Origin: an uncultured Pelagibacteraceae bacterium
GTDB taxonomy: Bacteria; Pseudomonadota; Alphaproteobacteria; Pelagibacterales; Pelagibacteraceae
Length of the DNA: 32,267 nt
Direction of reading: 5' to 3'
Assembly (NCBI GenBank): GCA_902618485.1
Contig: CACNAR010000003.1
Coordinates: 1 to 32,267, forward strand
A program made the translations under genes and the position numbers. How positions within the stretch are numbered: position 1 is the stretch's first letter; each line of letters begins with the position of its first letter. Below, piece after piece: positions 6,469 to 19,292 of the stretch. Under the pieces are notes generated by a model. The model was given only the letters and a program-made list of their open reading frames with translations, had not been told where the DNA came from and ran no database searches.

Positions 6469-6496
6469 TTGCATTTACACAAATAAAATATATAAA
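6469..6496 (+). promoter_or_regulatory. Sigma70-type promoter for the tRNA-Tyr/Gly-tuf-Trp-secE-nusG transcript
   Basis: TTGCAT (6469-6474) and TATAAA (6491-6496) are separated by 16 bases and followed by a GC-containing discriminator (ACGC). The predicted start is near 6503, about 40 bases before tRNA-Tyr. The leader contains a short GC hairpin (GGGGA 6527-6531 with TCCCC 6536-6540) directly before the tRNA. It lies in the only intergenic space between rlmB and the plus-strand run. Confidence 0.55.
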
Positions 6497-6544
6497 ACGC
6501 ATGTTGTTTGAAGCTTTATTGAACAAGGGGACACTTCCCCGAAG

Positions 6545-6630
6545 GGAGGGGTTCCAGAGCGGTCAAATGGGGCGGGCTGTAAACCCGTTGACTTCGGTCT
6601 TCGAAAGTTCGAATCTTTCCCCCTCCACCA
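6545..6630 (+). tRNA. tRNA-Tyr (anticodon GTA)
   Basis: The acceptor GGAGGGG (6545-6551) pairs with CCCCTCC (6620-6626), followed by A73 and an encoded CCA (6628-6630). The anticodon arm CGGGC-TGTAAA-CCCG contains GTA. A long variable arm (TTGACTTCGGTCTTCGAA region) makes it class II, as expected for bacterial tRNA-Tyr. It is first in the tRNA-Tyr, tRNA-Gly, tuf order, an arrangement shared with the E. coli tufB locus. Confidence 0.95.
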
Positions 6631-6675
6631 TTCAATAAATTTTAAATAATACTGGAGTGTTACTCTTGGGGTTGT

Positions 6676-6749
6676 GCGGGTGTAGTTCAATGGTAGAACG
6701 CTAGCCTTCCAAGCTGGATGTAAGGGTTCGATTCCCTTTACCCGCTCCA
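6676..6749 (+). tRNA. tRNA-Gly (anticodon TCC)
   Basis: The acceptor GCGGGTG (6676-6682) pairs with TACCCGC (6739-6745), with the last pair a G-U wobble. U73 and an encoded CCA (6747-6749) follow. The anticodon loop CTTCCAA gives TCC. It lies 45 bases after tRNA-Tyr and 40 before tuf, in the same transcript. Confidence 0.95.
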
Positions 6750-6789
6750 AGAAATAAAATTAAATTTTTAAAAGTGAGGAAAAAAAGTA

Positions 6790-7980
<1,191 letters not shown>

Positions 7981-7989
7981 GCTCTATAT

Positions 7990-8065
7990 AGGAGTGTAGC
8001 TCAACTGGTAGAGCGCCGGTCTCCAAAACCGGAGGCTGAGGGTTCGAGTCCCTCCGCTCCTGCCA
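7990..8065 (+). tRNA. tRNA-Trp (anticodon CCA)
   Basis: The acceptor AGGAGTG (7990-7996) pairs with CGCTCCT (8055-8061), with one T-G wobble. G73 and an encoded CCA (8063-8065) follow. The anticodon arm CCGGT-CTCCAAA-ACCGG contains CCA. It is wedged between tuf and secE, the conserved alphaproteobacterial and gammaproteobacterial neighbourhood. Confidence 0.96.
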
Positions 8066-8078
8066 AAAATGAAAAAAA

Positions 8079-8270
8079 ATGAAGAACCCTATTAAATTTA
8101 TACAAGAAGTAAAACAGGAAGCGTTTAAGGTTTCATGGCCTACAGGTAAAGAAACTTTACAAGGTGCTATAATGGTTTTTTTAATGGCACTAGCTATGTC
8201 AATATTTTTTCTTTTATTAGATCAAGTTCTTAAATTTTTTTTAGATTTATTACTTAAAGTGAGTATTTAA
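8079..8270 (+). CDS. secE: Preprotein translocase subunit SecE
   Basis: Small clamp subunit of the SecYEG channel in the inner membrane. Seen: 63 residues with the amphipathic SecE motif EVKQEAFKVSWPTGKETLQG (residues 10-29), where the WP pair is diagnostic, and one transmembrane helix (about 31-56). This is the short, single-helix form rather than the three-helix form of E. coli. The start is ATG 8079; an ATG at 8069 is out of frame and closes after eight codons. It lies 13 bases after tRNA-Trp without a clear Shine-Dalgarno. Its stop overlaps nusG by one base (TAATG). Confidence 0.95.
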   Translation: MKNPIKFIQEVKQEAFKVSWPTGKETLQGAIMVFLMALAMSIFFLLLDQVLKFFLDLLLKVSI

Positions 8271-8800
8271 TGAAAAATTGGTATATTGTACAATCTCATT
8301 CAAGCTTTGAAAATAAAGTAGCTGGCTTAATAAAAGAAGAAGCTGATAAAGCAAAGATTTCAGAAAAATTTGAGGAAATTATAGTTCCAACTCACGATGT
8401 CACTGAGGTTAAAAGAGGCAAAAGAATTCAAAGAAAAAAAAAGTATTTTCCAGGATATGTTTTGATTAAAAGTGAAATGGACAATAATATTTATCATATG
8501 ATTAAGAACATTAAGAGAGTGAGTGGATTTTTAGGAACCAAGGGAATGCCAGTTCCTGTGTCAGATAAAGAAATAGAAAAGATACTTGGTCAAATTAAAG
8601 ATGGTGTGGCTCAGCCAAAATCTGGTATAGAGTACAGTGTTGGAGAAAAAGTTCAGGTAGTTGATGGTCCTTTCGCTTCGTTCAATGGTATGGTTGAGGA
8701 GATAGATGAAGAAAAGTCCAGACTAAAAGTTTCAGTTTCAATTTTTGGTAGACCAACACCTGTAGATTTAGAATACAATCAAGTTGAGAAGGTAAGTTAA
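8270..8800 (+). CDS. nusG: Transcription elongation/antitermination factor NusG
   Basis: Binds the RNA polymerase clamp, suppresses pausing and links polymerase to Rho or the leading ribosome. Seen: 176 residues, with the NGN domain ([18 protein letters not shown] at the start; FPGYVLIK near residue 60) and a C-terminal KOW domain ([17 protein letters not shown] from about residue 125, then GRPTPVDLE). The length is normal. One-base TAATG overlaps join it to both secE and rplK. Confidence 0.97.
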   Translation: MKNWYIVQSHSSFENKVAGLIKEEADKAKISEKFEEIIVPTHDVTEVKRGKRIQRKKKYFPGYVLIKSEMDNNIYHMIKNIKRVSGFLGTKGMPVPVSDKEIEKILGQIKDGVAQPKSGIEYSVGEKVQVVDGPFASFNGMVEEIDEEKSRLKVSVSIFGRPTPVDLEYNQVEKVS

Positions 8801-9228
8801 TGGCAAAAAAAGAAATTAGTGGATTTATAAAATTACAAATAAAAGGTGGTCAAGCTAACCCAGCTCCCCCGGTAGGCCCTGCATTAGGTCAACGTGGAGT
8901 AAACATAATGGAATTTTGTAAAGCATTTAATGATAAAACAAAATCATTAGCTGGCAAGCCGGTTCCAGTTGAAATCACTGTTTATAAAGATAAAAAATTT
9001 GATTTTAAGATAAAATCTCCACCAGCATCCTTCTTTATAAGGGAGGCAGCAAAATTAAAAAGTGGATCACAGGAACCTGGAAGAAATATTGTGGCATCAA
9101 TAACAATGAAACAAGCTGAAGAAATAGCAAAACAAAAAATGAACGACTTAAATGCATTGGATCTTGAGCAAGCTGTAAAAATTATTGCTGGATCTGCTAG
9201 ATCAATGGGAATAGAGGTTAAAGATTAA
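8800..9228 (+). CDS. rplK: 50S ribosomal protein L11
   Basis: Binds the GTPase-centre RNA of 23S rRNA together with the L10-L12 stalk. Seen: the N-terminal signature [20 protein letters not shown] (residues 15-34), whose prolines contact factor and thiopeptide sites, and the C-terminal RNA-binding domain ([10 protein letters not shown]). The length of 142 is standard. The start overlaps the nusG stop by one base and rplA begins directly after the stop, so the two L1-operon genes are likely translationally coupled. Confidence 0.97.
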   Translation: MAKKEISGFIKLQIKGGQANPAPPVGPALGQRGVNIMEFCKAFNDKTKSLAGKPVPVEITVYKDKKFDFKIKSPPASFFIREAAKLKSGSQEPGRNIVASITMKQAEEIAKQKMNDLNALDLEQAVKIIAGSARSMGIEVKD

Positions 9229-9918
9229 ATGTCTTCAAAAAGATTTAAAAAATTACCAAATAAAACAAGTGAACTTCCAGCAGAGACTATAGACAAGTTA
9301 TTATCTATCGTAAAAAAAAATTGTACAACTAAGTTCGATGAATCTGTTGATTTAAGTTTTCAAATAAACAACAAACAAAAGAAAAGCGAAATTAATATTA
9401 GAACTATTGTGAATTTACCAGGTGGTACTGGTAAAAAGATAAAAGTTGCTGTTGTTTGTGAAGAATCAAAATCTTCAGACGCAAAGTCAGCAGGTGCAGA
9501 TATTGTGGGTGGTGATGATTTTATTGAAAAAATTAAAGGTGGAGAATTGAATTTTGAAAAACTAATTTGTACACCTTCGATGATGATTAAACTCTCAAAA
9601 CTTGGTAAAGTCTTAGGCCCCAAAGGACTGATGCCTAACCCAAAACTTGGAACTGTTACCGATGATTTAAAAAAAGCTATTACTGATGCAAAATCAGGTC
9701 AAGCAGAAATTAGAAATGATAAAGATGGAAATATAGGTGTTAGTATAGGAAAAAAATCATTTGCTGATGATAAATTAATAAATAATTTTAATGTAATTTT
9801 AGAAACACTTGAAAAAGAAAAATCAAACAACACCATTAAAGGTGATTTAATCCGTTCTGCTTTTATAACATCTACTATGGGTGTTTCGTACAGACTTAAA
9901 TTAGGAAAGAGTATTTAA
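9229..9918 (+). CDS. rplA: 50S ribosomal protein L1
   Basis: Forms the mobile L1 stalk at the E site; in many bacteria it represses its own operon by binding mRNA. Seen: 229 residues ending in a typical rRNA-binding domain I (STMGVSYRLK), with the signature GPKGLMPNPKLGTVT around residues 127-141 in domain II. The ATG immediately follows the rplK stop. Only five bases separate it from rplJ, so there is no room for the long L10 leader found in E. coli. Confidence 0.97.
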   Translation: MSSKRFKKLPNKTSELPAETIDKLLSIVKKNCTTKFDESVDLSFQINNKQKKSEINIRTIVNLPGGTGKKIKVAVVCEESKSSDAKSAGADIVGGDDFIEKIKGGELNFEKLICTPSMMIKLSKLGKVLGPKGLMPNPKLGTVTDDLKKAITDAKSGQAEIRNDKDGNIGVSIGKKSFADDKLINNFNVILETLEKEKSNNTIKGDLIRSAFITSTMGVSYRLKLGKSI

Positions 9919-9923
9919 TCATT

Positions 9924-10445
9924 ATGATGAATAAAGAGCAAAAGAAAAATTATATATCTGAGATGACTACTCAGTTTGAAAATAGTAAAGCAATTTTAGT
10001 CACTCATTATCAAGGCTTAACAATGACTCAGTTAGATGAATTAAGATCGAAAATGAGAGAGCATGGTATTATTTTCAAAATAACAAAAAACAGAATTACA
10101 AAATTAGCTTTGGAAAAAACTAAGTGTAAAGATTTATCAAACTTATTCACTGGTCCAACTGCAGTAGCATTTGGTGAAGACGCTATTATGTCTGCAAGAA
10201 TTTTATCAAAATTTGCAAAAGATAATGAGAATCTTAAATTAATTGGTGGAATGATGGATAATGAGGTTTTAGATCAAGCTGGAGTATTAAATGTAGCAAA
10301 TTTACCTACATTAGATGAAGCAAGAGCCAATATTGTAGGTATTTTGAATGCTTCTGCTTCAAAATTGGTTAGTATTTTACTTGCACGATCAGAAAAAATG
10401 AGTAGTTTACCCTCAGAAAATTCTGAAACAAAACCCAAAGAGTAA
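9924..10445 (+). CDS. rplJ: 50S ribosomal protein L10
   Basis: Base of the ribosomal stalk; its C-terminal helix carries L7/L12 dimers. Seen: 173 residues, with the N-terminal domain ([19 protein letters not shown]), the KNRITKLAL block, and a C-terminal amphipathic tail. Two ATGs in tandem (9924 and 9927) could both serve as start. It sits five bases after rplA and five before rplL. Confidence 0.96.
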   Translation: MMNKEQKKNYISEMTTQFENSKAILVTHYQGLTMTQLDELRSKMREHGIIFKITKNRITKLALEKTKCKDLSNLFTGPTAVAFGEDAIMSARILSKFAKDNENLKLIGGMMDNEVLDQAGVLNVANLPTLDEARANIVGILNASASKLVSILLARSEKMSSLPSENSETKPKE

Positions 10446-10450
10446 TAAAT

Positions 10451-10816
10451 ATGCCAGACCTAAATAAAATTATAGAAGATTTATCAAGCTTAACAGTTGC
10501 AGAAGCAGCTGAGCTTTCAAAACAACTTGAGGAAAAATGGGGTGTAACCCCAATGGCCGCAGCAGCACCAGCAGCAGCTGGAGGTGCAGCGCCAGCAGAA
10601 GATAAAGATGATTTTAACATTATGCTTATTTCTGCAGGTGACAAGAAAATAAATGTCATTAAAGAAGTAAGAGCAGCTACATCGCTTGGATTAAAAGAAG
10701 CAAAAGATCTTGTTGAGGGTGCACCAAAAGAGGTTAAAGCTGGTGTTCCAAAAAAAGAGGCAGAAGAGATTAAAGCGAAGTTAGAAGCTGCGGGCGCAAA
10801 AGTAGAACTTAAGTAA
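10451..10816 (+). CDS. rplL: 50S ribosomal protein L7/L12
   Basis: Multicopy stalk protein that recruits and stimulates translation GTPases. Seen: 121 residues, an N-terminal dimerisation domain (1 to about 33), an Ala/Gly/Pro hinge (about 35-50), and the C-terminal factor-binding domain with [20 protein letters not shown] and the closing [13 protein letters not shown]. It is visibly GC-richer in the hinge because of alanine codons. A stem-loop follows in the gap to rpoB. Confidence 0.97.
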   Translation: MPDLNKIIEDLSSLTVAEAAELSKQLEEKWGVTPMAAAAPAAAGGAAPAEDKDDFNIMLISAGDKKINVIKEVRAATSLGLKEAKDLVEGAPKEVKAGVPKKEAEEIKAKLEAAGAKVELK

Positions 10817-10834
10817 TTTAAAAGGAATTTTTTA

Positions 10835-10862
10835 AATACTGGTTAATATTTTAGTCAGTATT
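10835..10862 (+). promoter_or_regulatory. Stem-loop between rplL and rpoB (attenuator or RNA-processing site candidate)
   Basis: AATACTG (10835-10841) pairs with CAGTATT (10856-10862). The stem continues inward through G-U, U-G, U-A, A-U and A-U pairs to a four-base loop (10847-10850), giving 12 pairs. It lacks a following U-tract. In E. coli the same gap holds a partial terminator and an RNase III site that lower rpoBC relative to stalk-protein expression; a similar role here is inference. Confidence 0.5.
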
Positions 10863-10871
10863 GAAGTATAG

Positions 10872-13800
10872 ATGCAAATATCTTTTACAGAAAAAAAAAA
10901 TATTAGAAAAAGTTTTGGTAAATTAAAAGAAAGTTTATCAATACCTAATTTAATAGAGGTCCAAAAAAACTCTTATGATGAACTAACTCATTTTAAATCA
11001 GAAGCTGGAGATTTGGCTAAAGGGTTTGATAGAGTTTTTAAAAGTATTTTTCCTATTGAAGATTTAAATGATAAAGCAACTCTAGAATATGTATCTTACA
11101 GATTAGAAAAACCAAAATTTGATGTTGAAGAATGTATCGCTAGAGGTTTAACATATTCATCTGCATTAAAGTGTACTTTAAGATTGGTTGTCTACGATAT
11201 AAATCAAGAAAACAACACTAAAGATATATTGTCAGCAAAAGAGCAAGAAGTGTATATGGGTGAAGTTCCAATGATGACCAACAGTGGAACATTTATAACA
11301 AATGGAGTTCAAAGAGTTGTTGTAAATCAAATGCACAGAAGTCCTGGTGTTTTCTTTGATCATGATAAGGGAAAAACTCATGCCAGTGGAAAACTATTGT
11401 TTAATTGCAGAGTTATACCAAACAGAGGCTCATGGCTCGATTTTGAATATGATGTTAAAGATTTTTTATATTTTAAAATAGATAGAAAAAAGAAAATACT
11501 TGCCTCTACATTATTACTTGCACTTGGCTTTACAAAATCAGAAATTGCAAATGAGTTTTACCAAAAAGAGAAATTTTCTTATGATATCAAAACTCTTAAG
11601 TGGAAAACAAAATTTGATCCCGAAAATTATAAATCAAAAAATTTCTCTGAGGAAGTTATAGATGCAAAAACAGGAAAAGTAGTTATAGGATTAGGAGAAA
11701 ATATTAATTTTCTCAATGCAAAAAAATTATTTAATGAGGGTTTAAAAGATATACTTGTTTCAAAAGAGTCATTATATGGAAAATTTTTACATACAGAAAT
11801 TAAATTTGGAAGTGATGAGAATGATATCTTTAAGATAGGCACAGAAATAAATGAGACTGTTGTGGATAAAATACTAGAAGCAAAAATATATTCTATTGAC
11901 ATATCAAAAACCAATTCAATAAACAAAGGGCCCTACTTACTAAATACAATACTCAATGATAAAAATAATACTAAGGATGAAGCCATAACGGAAATATATA
12001 AAATGTTGAGACCAGGTGAACCCCCAACAATTGAAATTGCTGCTCAAATTTTTAACAACTTATTTTTTAGCTCAGATCGATATGATCTTTCTGATGTTGG
12101 AAGAGTAAAGATGAATTCAAGATTAAATTTAGAATGTTCAGACAAAATAACAATTTTAAGAAATGATGATATCATCGCAATAATTCATAAAATGTTAGAT
12201 TTAAGAGATGGTAAAGATGAAGTTGATGATATTGACCATCTAGGTAATAGAAGAGTTAGATCTGTTGGAGAATTGGTTGAAAACCAGGCAAGAATTGGTG
12301 TCTACAGAATGGAAAGAGCTATTAAAGAAAAAATGACAACGTTAGATGTGGAGTCGGCAATGCCTCAAGATTTAATTAATGCAAAACCGCTAACAGTATC
12401 TTTAAAAGACTTTTTTGCTAGTTCTCAACTTTCACAATTTATGGATCAAACAAATCCTCTTTCTGAAATAACTCATAAAAGACGAGTTTCTGCTCTTGGA
12501 CCTGGAGGGTTGACAAGAGAACGAGCAGGTTTTGAAGTAAGAGATGTCCATCCAACTCATTACGGAAGAATTTGCCCAATCGAAACACCAGAGGGACCAA
12601 ATATTGGGTTGATAAACAGTTTATCAACTTACGCTAAAATAAATAAATATGGTTTTATTGAGAGCCCCTACAAAAGAGTTAAAGATGGTGTAGTTCAGGA
12701 TAATGTTGAGTATCTCTCAGCAATGGAGGAAACAAAATATACAATTGCTCAAGCAAATACGAAAATAGATAAAAACGGCAAGATTATCGAGGAACTTGTA
12801 TCTTGTAGACAAAATTTAAATTTCCTTTTGGCTAAACCAGATACAATAGATTATATCGATGTATCCCCTAAACAATTAGTGTCTGTAGCCGCATCTTTAA
12901 TACCTTTTTTAGAGAATGATGATGCTAATAGAGCATTAATGGGTTCAAATATGATGAGACAGGCGGTGCCTCTATTAAAACCAGAAGCACCTTTGGTCGG
13001 CACAGGCATAGAAAGTGATGTTGCGCTAGATTCTGGTGTTACTATAGTTGCAAAAAGAAATGGAGTAGTAGACAAAATAGATGGTAAAAGAATTGTAATT
13101 AAAGTTACAGAGGAAACTGACTTTTCAAAATCTGGTGTAGACATTTATAATCTACAGAAGTTTAAAAGATCAAACCAAAATACGTGTATTAATCAAAGGC
13201 CACTAGTAAGAGTGGGTGATAAAGTTAAATCTGGAGATATTATTGCTGATGGACCTTCTACAAAATTAGGTGAGTTAGCTTTAGGAAAAAACGTTACGGT
13301 AGCATTTATGCCCTGGCAAGGCTACAATTTTGAGGACTCCATATTAATTTCTGAAAGATGTGTCACAGACGATGTTTTCACATCTGTTCACATAGTTGAA
13401 TATGAAATAATGGCCAGAGACACAAAACTTGGTGAGGAAGAAATAACTAGGGATATACCAAATGTTAATGAGGAAGCATTAAAAAATTTAGATGAGTCTG
13501 GTATAGTTTACATTGGAGCAGAGGTAAATGCAGGCGATATATTAGTTGGTAAAGTTACACCAAAGGGAGATTCCGCATCCGGTCCAGAGGAAAAGTTATT
13601 AAGATCTATTTTTGGTGAAAAAGCAATAGATGTAACTGATACATCTTTGAGGATGTCAAGAGGAAGTAGCGGTACTGTAGTTGATGTGCGAGTATTTAAT
13701 AGACATGGTATTGAAAAAGATGAAAGATCTATAACTATTGAACGAGCTGAAATTGATCAAGTTCAGCAAGACAAAATAGTAGAGGAGGAAATTTTAGAAA

Positions 13801-14960
13801 GAAGTATTAAACAAAGAGCTTCTCAAATTTTATCTGGCTCTTCATTAGCAAAAAAAATTAGAGATATTGAAGCTGGAACAAAATTAGATTTTGAAACTAT
13901 TGATAAATTTTCTATTAATGATGTCTTTAAAATTTCATCAAGTGACTCAAAAGGTGAGGCAGCTCTTATTCAACTAAAAGATCAGTACACTTCCGCAAAA
14001 CAGGATATAATCGAAAGATTTGAAGATAAAGTTTTAAAAATTAGAAGTGGTGATGACTTGCTACCAAGCGTGATGAAAATGGTTAAAGTTTTCGTTGCTA
14101 TAAAAAGAAGATTAAGACCTGGAGATAAAATGTCTGGAAGACATGGAAACAAAGGAGTTGTAAGTAAAATTGTTCCAGTTGAGGATATGCCATACAGAGA
14201 GGATGGTAGACCAGTAGACATAGTATTAAACCCTCTCGGTGTTCCAAGTAGAATGAATGTTGGTCAAATTTTAGAGACACATTTAGGTTGGGCATGTAAG
14301 GAATTTGGTGAAGAGGTTAAAAGATTAGTTAATGAGAATAACAAAAGAATTGAAAAAACAGAAAAAATTTCAAATTTTTTAAAATCTGTATATGGTGAGG
14401 AAATATTTCAGAACAAAGTCGATAAATTAAGCAAAACTGAATTCAAAGATTTATGTGAAAATTTACAAAACGGTGTTGCAATTTCTACGCCTGTTTTTGA
14501 TGGGGCTAAAGAAAAAAATGTAACTGAGATGCTTGAATTAGCTAAATTGCCCGGCTCAGGACAAACATACTTGTGGGATGGAAGAACAGGAGAAATGTTC
14601 GATAGACCTGTAACAGTAGGTATTATATATATGTTAAAACTTCATCATTTGGTTGAAGATAAAATTCATGCTAGGTCAACCGGACCATACAGTTTAGTCA
14701 CACAGCAACCATTGGGTGGTAAAGCTCAATTAGGTGGTCAAAGATTTGGAGAGATGGAAGTATGGGCTTTAGAAGCTTATGGGGCATCTTATACTCTACA
14801 AGAAATTTTAACAGTGAAATCTGATGATGTAGCTGGAAGAGTAAAAGTATATGAAACTATTGTTAAAGGAGAAGAAAACTTCGAGTCTGGAATACCAGAA
14901 TCATTTAATGTTCTAGTTAAAGAGATAAAATCTTTGGCCCTTAACGTGGAACTAAATTAA
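10872..14960 (+). CDS. rpoB: DNA-directed RNA polymerase subunit beta
   Basis: Core polymerase subunit forming one side of the active-site cleft. Seen: 1362 residues, full length. The rifampicin-pocket block reads [20 protein letters not shown] at about residue 516, with the drug-contact Asp, His and Ser residues in the sensitive state. It is followed by [19 protein letters not shown]. Other conserved blocks are [23 protein letters not shown], the [16 protein letters not shown] catalytic-lysine region and the C-terminal clamp block [18 protein letters not shown]. The ATG has no strong Shine-Dalgarno. rpoC begins six bases after the stop. Confidence 0.99.
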   Translation: MQISFTEKKNIRKSFGKLKESLSIPNLIEVQKNSYDELTHFKSEAGDLAKGFDRVFKSIFPIEDLNDKATLEYVSYRLEKPKFDVEECIARGLTYSSALKCTLRLVVYDINQENNTKDILSAKEQEVYMGEVPMMTNSGTFITNGVQRVVVNQMHRSPGVFFDHDKGKTHASGKLLFNCRVIPNRGSWLDFEYDVKDFLYFKIDRKKKILASTLLLALGFTKSEIANEFYQKEKFSYDIKTLKWKTKFDPENYKSKNFSEEVIDAKTGKVVIGLGENINFLNAKKLFNEGLKDILVSKESLYGKFLHTEIKFGSDENDIFKIGTEINETVVDKILEAKIYSIDISKTNSINKGPYLLNTILNDKNNTKDEAITEIYKMLRPGEPPTIEIAAQIFNNLFFSSDRYDLSDVGRVKMNSRLNLECSDKITILRNDDIIAIIHKMLDLRDGKDEVDDIDHLGNRRVRSVGELVENQARIGVYRMERAIKEKMTTLDVESAMPQDLINAKPLTVSLKDFFASSQLSQFMDQTNPLSEITHKRRVSALGPGGLTRERAGFEVRDVHPTHYGRICPIETPEGPNIGLINSLSTYAKINKYGFIESPYKRVKDGVVQDNVEYLSAMEETKYTIAQANTKIDKNGKIIEELVSCRQNLNFLLAKPDTIDYIDVSPKQLVSVAASLIPFLENDDANRALMGSNMMRQAVPLLKPEAPLVGTGIESDVALDSGVTIVAKRNGVVDKIDGKRIVIKVTEETDFSKSGVDIYNLQKFKRSNQNTCINQRPLVRVGDKVKSGDIIADGPSTKLGELALGKNVTVAFMPWQGYNFEDSILISERCVTDDVFTSVHIVEYEIMARDTKLGEEEITRDIPNVNEEALKNLDESGIVYIGAEVNAGDILVGKVTPKGDSASGPEEKLLRSIFGEKAIDVTDTSLRMSRGSSGTVVDVRVFNRHGIEKDERSITIERAEIDQVQQDKIVEEEILERSIKQRASQILSGSSLAKKIRDIEAGTKLDFETIDKFSINDVFKISSSDSKGEAALIQLKDQYTSAKQDIIERFEDKVLKIRSGDDLLPSVMKMVKVFVAIKRRLRPGDKMSGRHGNKGVVSKIVPVEDMPYREDGRPVDIVLNPLGVPSRMNVGQILETHLGWACKEFGEEVKRLVNENNKRIEKTEKISNFLKSVYGEEIFQNKVDKLSKTEFKDLCENLQNGVAISTPVFDGAKEKNVTEMLELAKLPGSGQTYLWDGRTGEMFDRPVTVGIIYMLKLHHLVEDKIHARSTGPYSLVTQQPLGGKAQLGGQRFGEMEVWALEAYGASYTLQEILTVKSDDVAGRVKVYETIVKGEENFESGIPESFNVLVKEIKSLALNVELN

Positions 14961-14966
14961 TAATTT

Positions 14967-17900
14967 ATGAAAAAAGAATTAACAGATCTATTTAAAAATT
15001 CTGAGATTTTAGAGACTCAAAACTTTAATAGCATCAAAATCTCTCTCGCAAGTCCAGAAAAAATTAAGTCTTGGACATATGGAGAAATAAAAAAACCTGA
15101 AACTATAAATTACAGAACTTTCAGACCAGAAAAAGATGGTCTCTTCTGTGCTAGAATATTTGGACCAATAAAAGATTACGAGTGTTTATGTGGAAAATAT
15201 AAACGAATGAAATTTAGAGGGATTATTTGTGAAAAATGCGGTGTTGAAGTAACAAAATCAAACGTAAGAAGAGAAAGAATGGGTCATATTAATCTCGCTA
15301 CACCTGTTGCACACATCTGGTTTCTAAAATCTCTTCCTAGCAGAATTGCTTTAGCAGTCGATATGAAACTTAAAGAAATTGAAAGAGTTTTGTATTTTGA
15401 GAATTTCATAGTTATAGAGCCTGGATTGACAGGTTTGAAAAAAAATCAATTACTAAATGAGGAAGAACTGGCTAAATACCAAGATGAATACGGAGAGGAA
15501 GCATTTACGGCAGGTATAGGAGCAGAAGCGGTCCTTGAAATGTTAAAAAATTTAGACTTAGAAAATGAGAGAAAAAATTTAGCATCATACATAAAAGAGA
15601 CTAAATCAAAGGTTAATGAAGAAAGAGCAATAAAAAGATTGAAATTAATAGAGTCTTTTATCGAAACAGGTCAGAAACCTGAATGGATGATCATGACAGT
15701 TGTACCAGTAATACCACCTGAGTTAAGACCTTTGGTTCCTTTAGATGGTGGAAGGTTTGCAACTTCAGATTTGAATGATTTGTATAGAAGAGTTATTAAC
15801 AGAAATAATCGTTTAAAGAGATTAATGGATCTCAAAGCACCCGATATTATCGTAAGAAATGAGAAAAGGATGCTTCAAGAGTCAGTTGATGCGTTATTTG
15901 ATAACGGTAGAAGAGGAAGAGTTATAACAGGAACAGGAAAAAGACCATTAAAATCTCTTGCTGAAATGCTTAAAGGTAAACAAGGAAGATTTAGACAAAA
16001 CTTACTTGGTAAAAGAGTCGATTACTCTGGTCGATCTGTAATTGTTGTTGGTCCTGATTTAAAACTTCATGAATGTGGTTTACCAAAAAAAATGGCATTA
16101 GAACTTTTTAAACCATTTTTATATGCAAGATTAAATAAATTAGGTTTAGCCTCAACTATTAAACAAGCTAAAAAATTAGTTGAGAAAGAAACAAATGCTG
16201 TTTGGGATGCTCTTGAATTAATTGTGAGGGAACATCCAGTATTACTAAACAGAGCACCCACTTTACATAGACTGGGAGTTCAAGCTTTTGAACCAAAATT
16301 AATTGAGGGAGATGCGATTGAGCTTCATCCTTTAACTTGTGCAGCTTTCAATGCCGATTTTGATGGAGATCAAATGGCAGTGCACGTTCCATTAAGTTTA
16401 GAAGCTCAGTTAGAAGCTAGAATATTAATGTTATCAACAAATAATATATTATCACCATCAAACGGCAAACCTATTATTGTTCCGAGCCAGGATATGATTT
16501 TAGGTATTTATTACTTATCTCAAGAACCATTAACAGATAAACCAGCAGGATATTTTTTAAACGCAGATCAAATTGAATTCGCATTATCATCTGGTCAAAT
16601 TAAAGTTCATAGCACTATAATTTCTAGATTTGAAACGGTAGATGAGAAAGGTAATAAAAAATTTGAAAAATATACATCAACAGCAGGAAGATTTTTATTA
16701 GCTAATTTATTACCGAAGAATAGGGATATTAAATTCTCTTTAGTAGATAGATTGTTACCTAAAAAAGTTGTTTCAGAAGTTATTGATATTGTTTTTAGAT
16801 TTTGCGGTCAGAAAACGACTGTTATATTTTGTGATAAGTTAAAAGATTTAGGATTTAAACATGCTTTTAAAGCGGGAATTTCTTTCGGTAAAGATGATCT
16901 TGTTATACCTGCGAACAAAACCCAATTAATAGAAGATACGAAAAAACTTATATCAGATTATGAGACTCAATATGCTGAAGGTCTAATTACTAGAGGAGAA
17001 AAATATAATAAGGTGGTAGACGCATGGTCAAAATGTACTGATAAAGTAGCTGGAGAAATGATGAAGGGTATTTCCGCGACAGAAAAAACTTCAGATGGAT
17101 TGAAAATAAACTCTGTATTTATGATGGCAGATAGTGGCGCAAGAGGCTCAGCGGCACAGATGAAGCAGTTAGCTGGTATGAGAGGTTTGATTGCTAAACC
17201 ATCAGGTGAAATTATTGAAAGTCCAATTACATCAAATTTTAAAGAGGGATTAACAGCTCTTGAATATTTTAATTCTACTCATGGAGCTAGAAAAGGATTG
17301 GCAGATACTGCACTTAAAACAGCAAGTTCTGGTTATTTAACAAGAAGATTGTGTGATGTAGCACAAGATTTAACAATAACTAAAAAAAATTGTGATAAAC
17401 CTGGTTTCATAGAGCTCTCAGAGATATTAGAGGGTGGAAATGTTGTAGTTAGTTTATCCGAAAGAGCACTAGGTAGAGTAGCAGCTTCTGATGTTAAACA
17501 TCCTTTAACAGGGGAAGTAATAATAAAAAAGTTAAATATGATTGACGAGACAGGTTGTGATAAAATTGATGCAGCAGGTATAAAATCATTAAAAGTTTAT
17601 TCTGTAATGACATGTAGTTCAAAGGAAGGCGTGTGTGCAACCTGTTATGGAAGGGATTTGTCTAGAGGAAAAATGGTTCATGTAGGTGAGGCAATCGGAA
17701 TGATTTCTGCTCAGTCAATTGGTGAACCAGGCACACAGCTAACAATGAGAACATTCCATGTTGGTGGAACTGCGTCTGTGAAACAGGACTCTCAGATAGT
17801 GACAAAGACAGATGGAGTTTTAAAAATAATTAACTCAAATATTTTAGAGGACTCTAAAAAGAATTTGATTGTTATGGGAAGAAATACCCAATTATCAATA

Positions 17901-19130
17901 GAGGATGATAATGGTGTTCAAACTGCAATATACAAAGTTGCATATGGTTCAAAATTATTTTTTAAAAATGGAGATAAGATAAAAGCAAATACAAAAATTT
18001 GTGAGTGGGATCCATATACAACGCCAGTAATTGCTGAAAAATCAGGTATAGCTAGTTATGTAGATTTAATTGATGGTGTATCAATTCAAGAGACTACTGA
18101 CGATGCCACTGGGATTTCATCAAAATCAGTTGTTGATTGGAGAGCGCAATCTAAAAGTTCAGATTTGAAGCCTAGAATTACTTTGAGAGACGAAAAAGGA
18201 AATGTAATAAAAAAAGCTGACGATAATGAAGCAAGATATTACCTTGTTCCAGACTCAATTTTATCAGTTAAAGATGGTCAAAAAGTATCTGCAGGAGATG
18301 TAATAGCCAGATTACCAAAAGAGACAACAAAAACTAAAGACATCACAGGTGGTCTACCTAGAGTTGCTGAATTATTTGAGGCAAGAAAAGCAAAAGACAG
18401 CGCTATAATTGCCGAAAATGATGGTCAGGTTATTTTTGGTAAAGAGGTAAGAGGTAAACAAAGAGTTTCAATAGTTCCAGAAGATGGATCTGAGCCATCG
18501 AATTATTTAATACCTAAAGGTAAACATATAAACTTTAATCAGGGTGAAAAAATTAAAAAAGGAGAATATTTGTTAGATGGTCAACCACTTCCACATGACA
18601 TATTAAGAATATTAGGTATCAAAGATTTAACAGAATATTTTGTAAATCAAGTTCAGGAAGTCTATAGATTGCAAGGTGTTGTGATAAATGACAAACATAT
18701 TGAAACTATTTTAAGACAAATGTTAAAAAAAGTTGAGGTTAAATCATCAGGTGACTCATCTTACTTACCTGGAGAAATTGTAGATAGAATTAAATTTGAA
18801 AATATTAATGACAAGTTAAAGTTAGATGGCAAGAAACCTGCTTTAGGTGAAAGAGTATTAATGGGCATTACAAAAGCTTCTTTACAAACTGAGTCTTTCA
18901 TTTCGGCTGCATCCTTTCAGGAAACAACAAGAGTTCTTACAGATGCTGCAATTAAAGGAAAAATTGACCCCTTAAATGGGCTTAAAGAAAATGTGATTGT
19001 TGGTAGATTGGTTCCTGCTGGCACTGGTAATATAAAGAATAAATGGAATAAAAAAGCTCTTGAAGATGATAATAAGTTCTTATCTGAACAGGAAAAAATT
19101 GAAGCTTCCGAAACTCAAGCAAATCAATAA
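14967..19130 (+). CDS. rpoC: DNA-directed RNA polymerase subunit beta'
   Basis: Carries the catalytic magnesium site of RNA polymerase. Seen: 1387 residues. An N-terminal zinc ribbon ([20 protein letters not shown], about residues 71-90) leads to the [20 protein letters not shown] lid/switch region. The active-site loop [12 protein letters not shown] (about 462-473) has all three aspartates. A second zinc-binding cluster ([14 protein letters not shown], about 881-894) runs into the [20 protein letters not shown] trigger-loop region. It is the last gene before a 162-base gap containing a promoter-like element. Confidence 0.99.
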   Translation: MKKELTDLFKNSEILETQNFNSIKISLASPEKIKSWTYGEIKKPETINYRTFRPEKDGLFCARIFGPIKDYECLCGKYKRMKFRGIICEKCGVEVTKSNVRRERMGHINLATPVAHIWFLKSLPSRIALAVDMKLKEIERVLYFENFIVIEPGLTGLKKNQLLNEEELAKYQDEYGEEAFTAGIGAEAVLEMLKNLDLENERKNLASYIKETKSKVNEERAIKRLKLIESFIETGQKPEWMIMTVVPVIPPELRPLVPLDGGRFATSDLNDLYRRVINRNNRLKRLMDLKAPDIIVRNEKRMLQESVDALFDNGRRGRVITGTGKRPLKSLAEMLKGKQGRFRQNLLGKRVDYSGRSVIVVGPDLKLHECGLPKKMALELFKPFLYARLNKLGLASTIKQAKKLVEKETNAVWDALELIVREHPVLLNRAPTLHRLGVQAFEPKLIEGDAIELHPLTCAAFNADFDGDQMAVHVPLSLEAQLEARILMLSTNNILSPSNGKPIIVPSQDMILGIYYLSQEPLTDKPAGYFLNADQIEFALSSGQIKVHSTIISRFETVDEKGNKKFEKYTSTAGRFLLANLLPKNRDIKFSLVDRLLPKKVVSEVIDIVFRFCGQKTTVIFCDKLKDLGFKHAFKAGISFGKDDLVIPANKTQLIEDTKKLISDYETQYAEGLITRGEKYNKVVDAWSKCTDKVAGEMMKGISATEKTSDGLKINSVFMMADSGARGSAAQMKQLAGMRGLIAKPSGEIIESPITSNFKEGLTALEYFNSTHGARKGLADTALKTASSGYLTRRLCDVAQDLTITKKNCDKPGFIELSEILEGGNVVVSLSERALGRVAASDVKHPLTGEVIIKKLNMIDETGCDKIDAAGIKSLKVYSVMTCSSKEGVCATCYGRDLSRGKMVHVGEAIGMISAQSIGEPGTQLTMRTFHVGGTASVKQDSQIVTKTDGVLKIINSNILEDSKKNLIVMGRNTQLSIEDDNGVQTAIYKVAYGSKLFFKNGDKIKANTKICEWDPYTTPVIAEKSGIASYVDLIDGVSIQETTDDATGISSKSVVDWRAQSKSSDLKPRITLRDEKGNVIKKADDNEARYYLVPDSILSVKDGQKVSAGDVIARLPKETTKTKDITGGLPRVAELFEARKAKDSAIIAENDGQVIFGKEVRGKQRVSIVPEDGSEPSNYLIPKGKHINFNQGEKIKKGEYLLDGQPLPHDILRILGIKDLTEYFVNQVQEVYRLQGVVINDKHIETILRQMLKKVEVKSSGDSSYLPGEIVDRIKFENINDKLKLDGKKPALGERVLMGITKASLQTESFISAASFQETTRVLTDAAIKGKIDPLNGLKENVIVGRLVPAGTGNIKNKWNKKALEDDNKFLSEQEKIEASETQANQ

Positions 19131-19159
19131 AAATAACACTCTTTAGAACTAGTTTTAGT

Positions 19160-19187
19160 TTGACAAAGTCTTATTAATAAGTAATTT
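19160..19187 (+). promoter_or_regulatory. Candidate promoter for the str-S10-spc gene run
   Basis: An exact TTGACA (19160-19165) is followed after 16 bases by TAATTT (19182-19187), predicting a start near 19194 and a leader of about 100 bases before rpsL. The leader holds a small hairpin (TAGTGC 19212-19217 with GTACTA 19225-19230). The gap is by far the longest in the run from secE to adk, which supports a new start site here. The -10 match is only moderate. Confidence 0.5.
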
Positions 19188-19292
19188 GGCGATAATTTTT
19201 TGGTTGGAATGTAGTGCTTTTATTGTACTAAACGCTGCCATGGATGACCTGTCAGTTATTTCATCAAAAAATAAAAAATTATAAAAATTTAT

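Noticed and set aside
6475..6750. Minus-strand ORF of 91 codons
   Set aside because: It runs antisense across tRNA-Tyr and tRNA-Gly. Its sequence (RVKGIEPLHPAWKASVLPL) is the well-known false protein read from the reverse of tRNA genes.
19146..19161. Terminator after rpoC
   Set aside because: AACTA-GTTT-TAGTT forms only a five-pair AT stem, has no U-tract and overlaps the TTGACA box.
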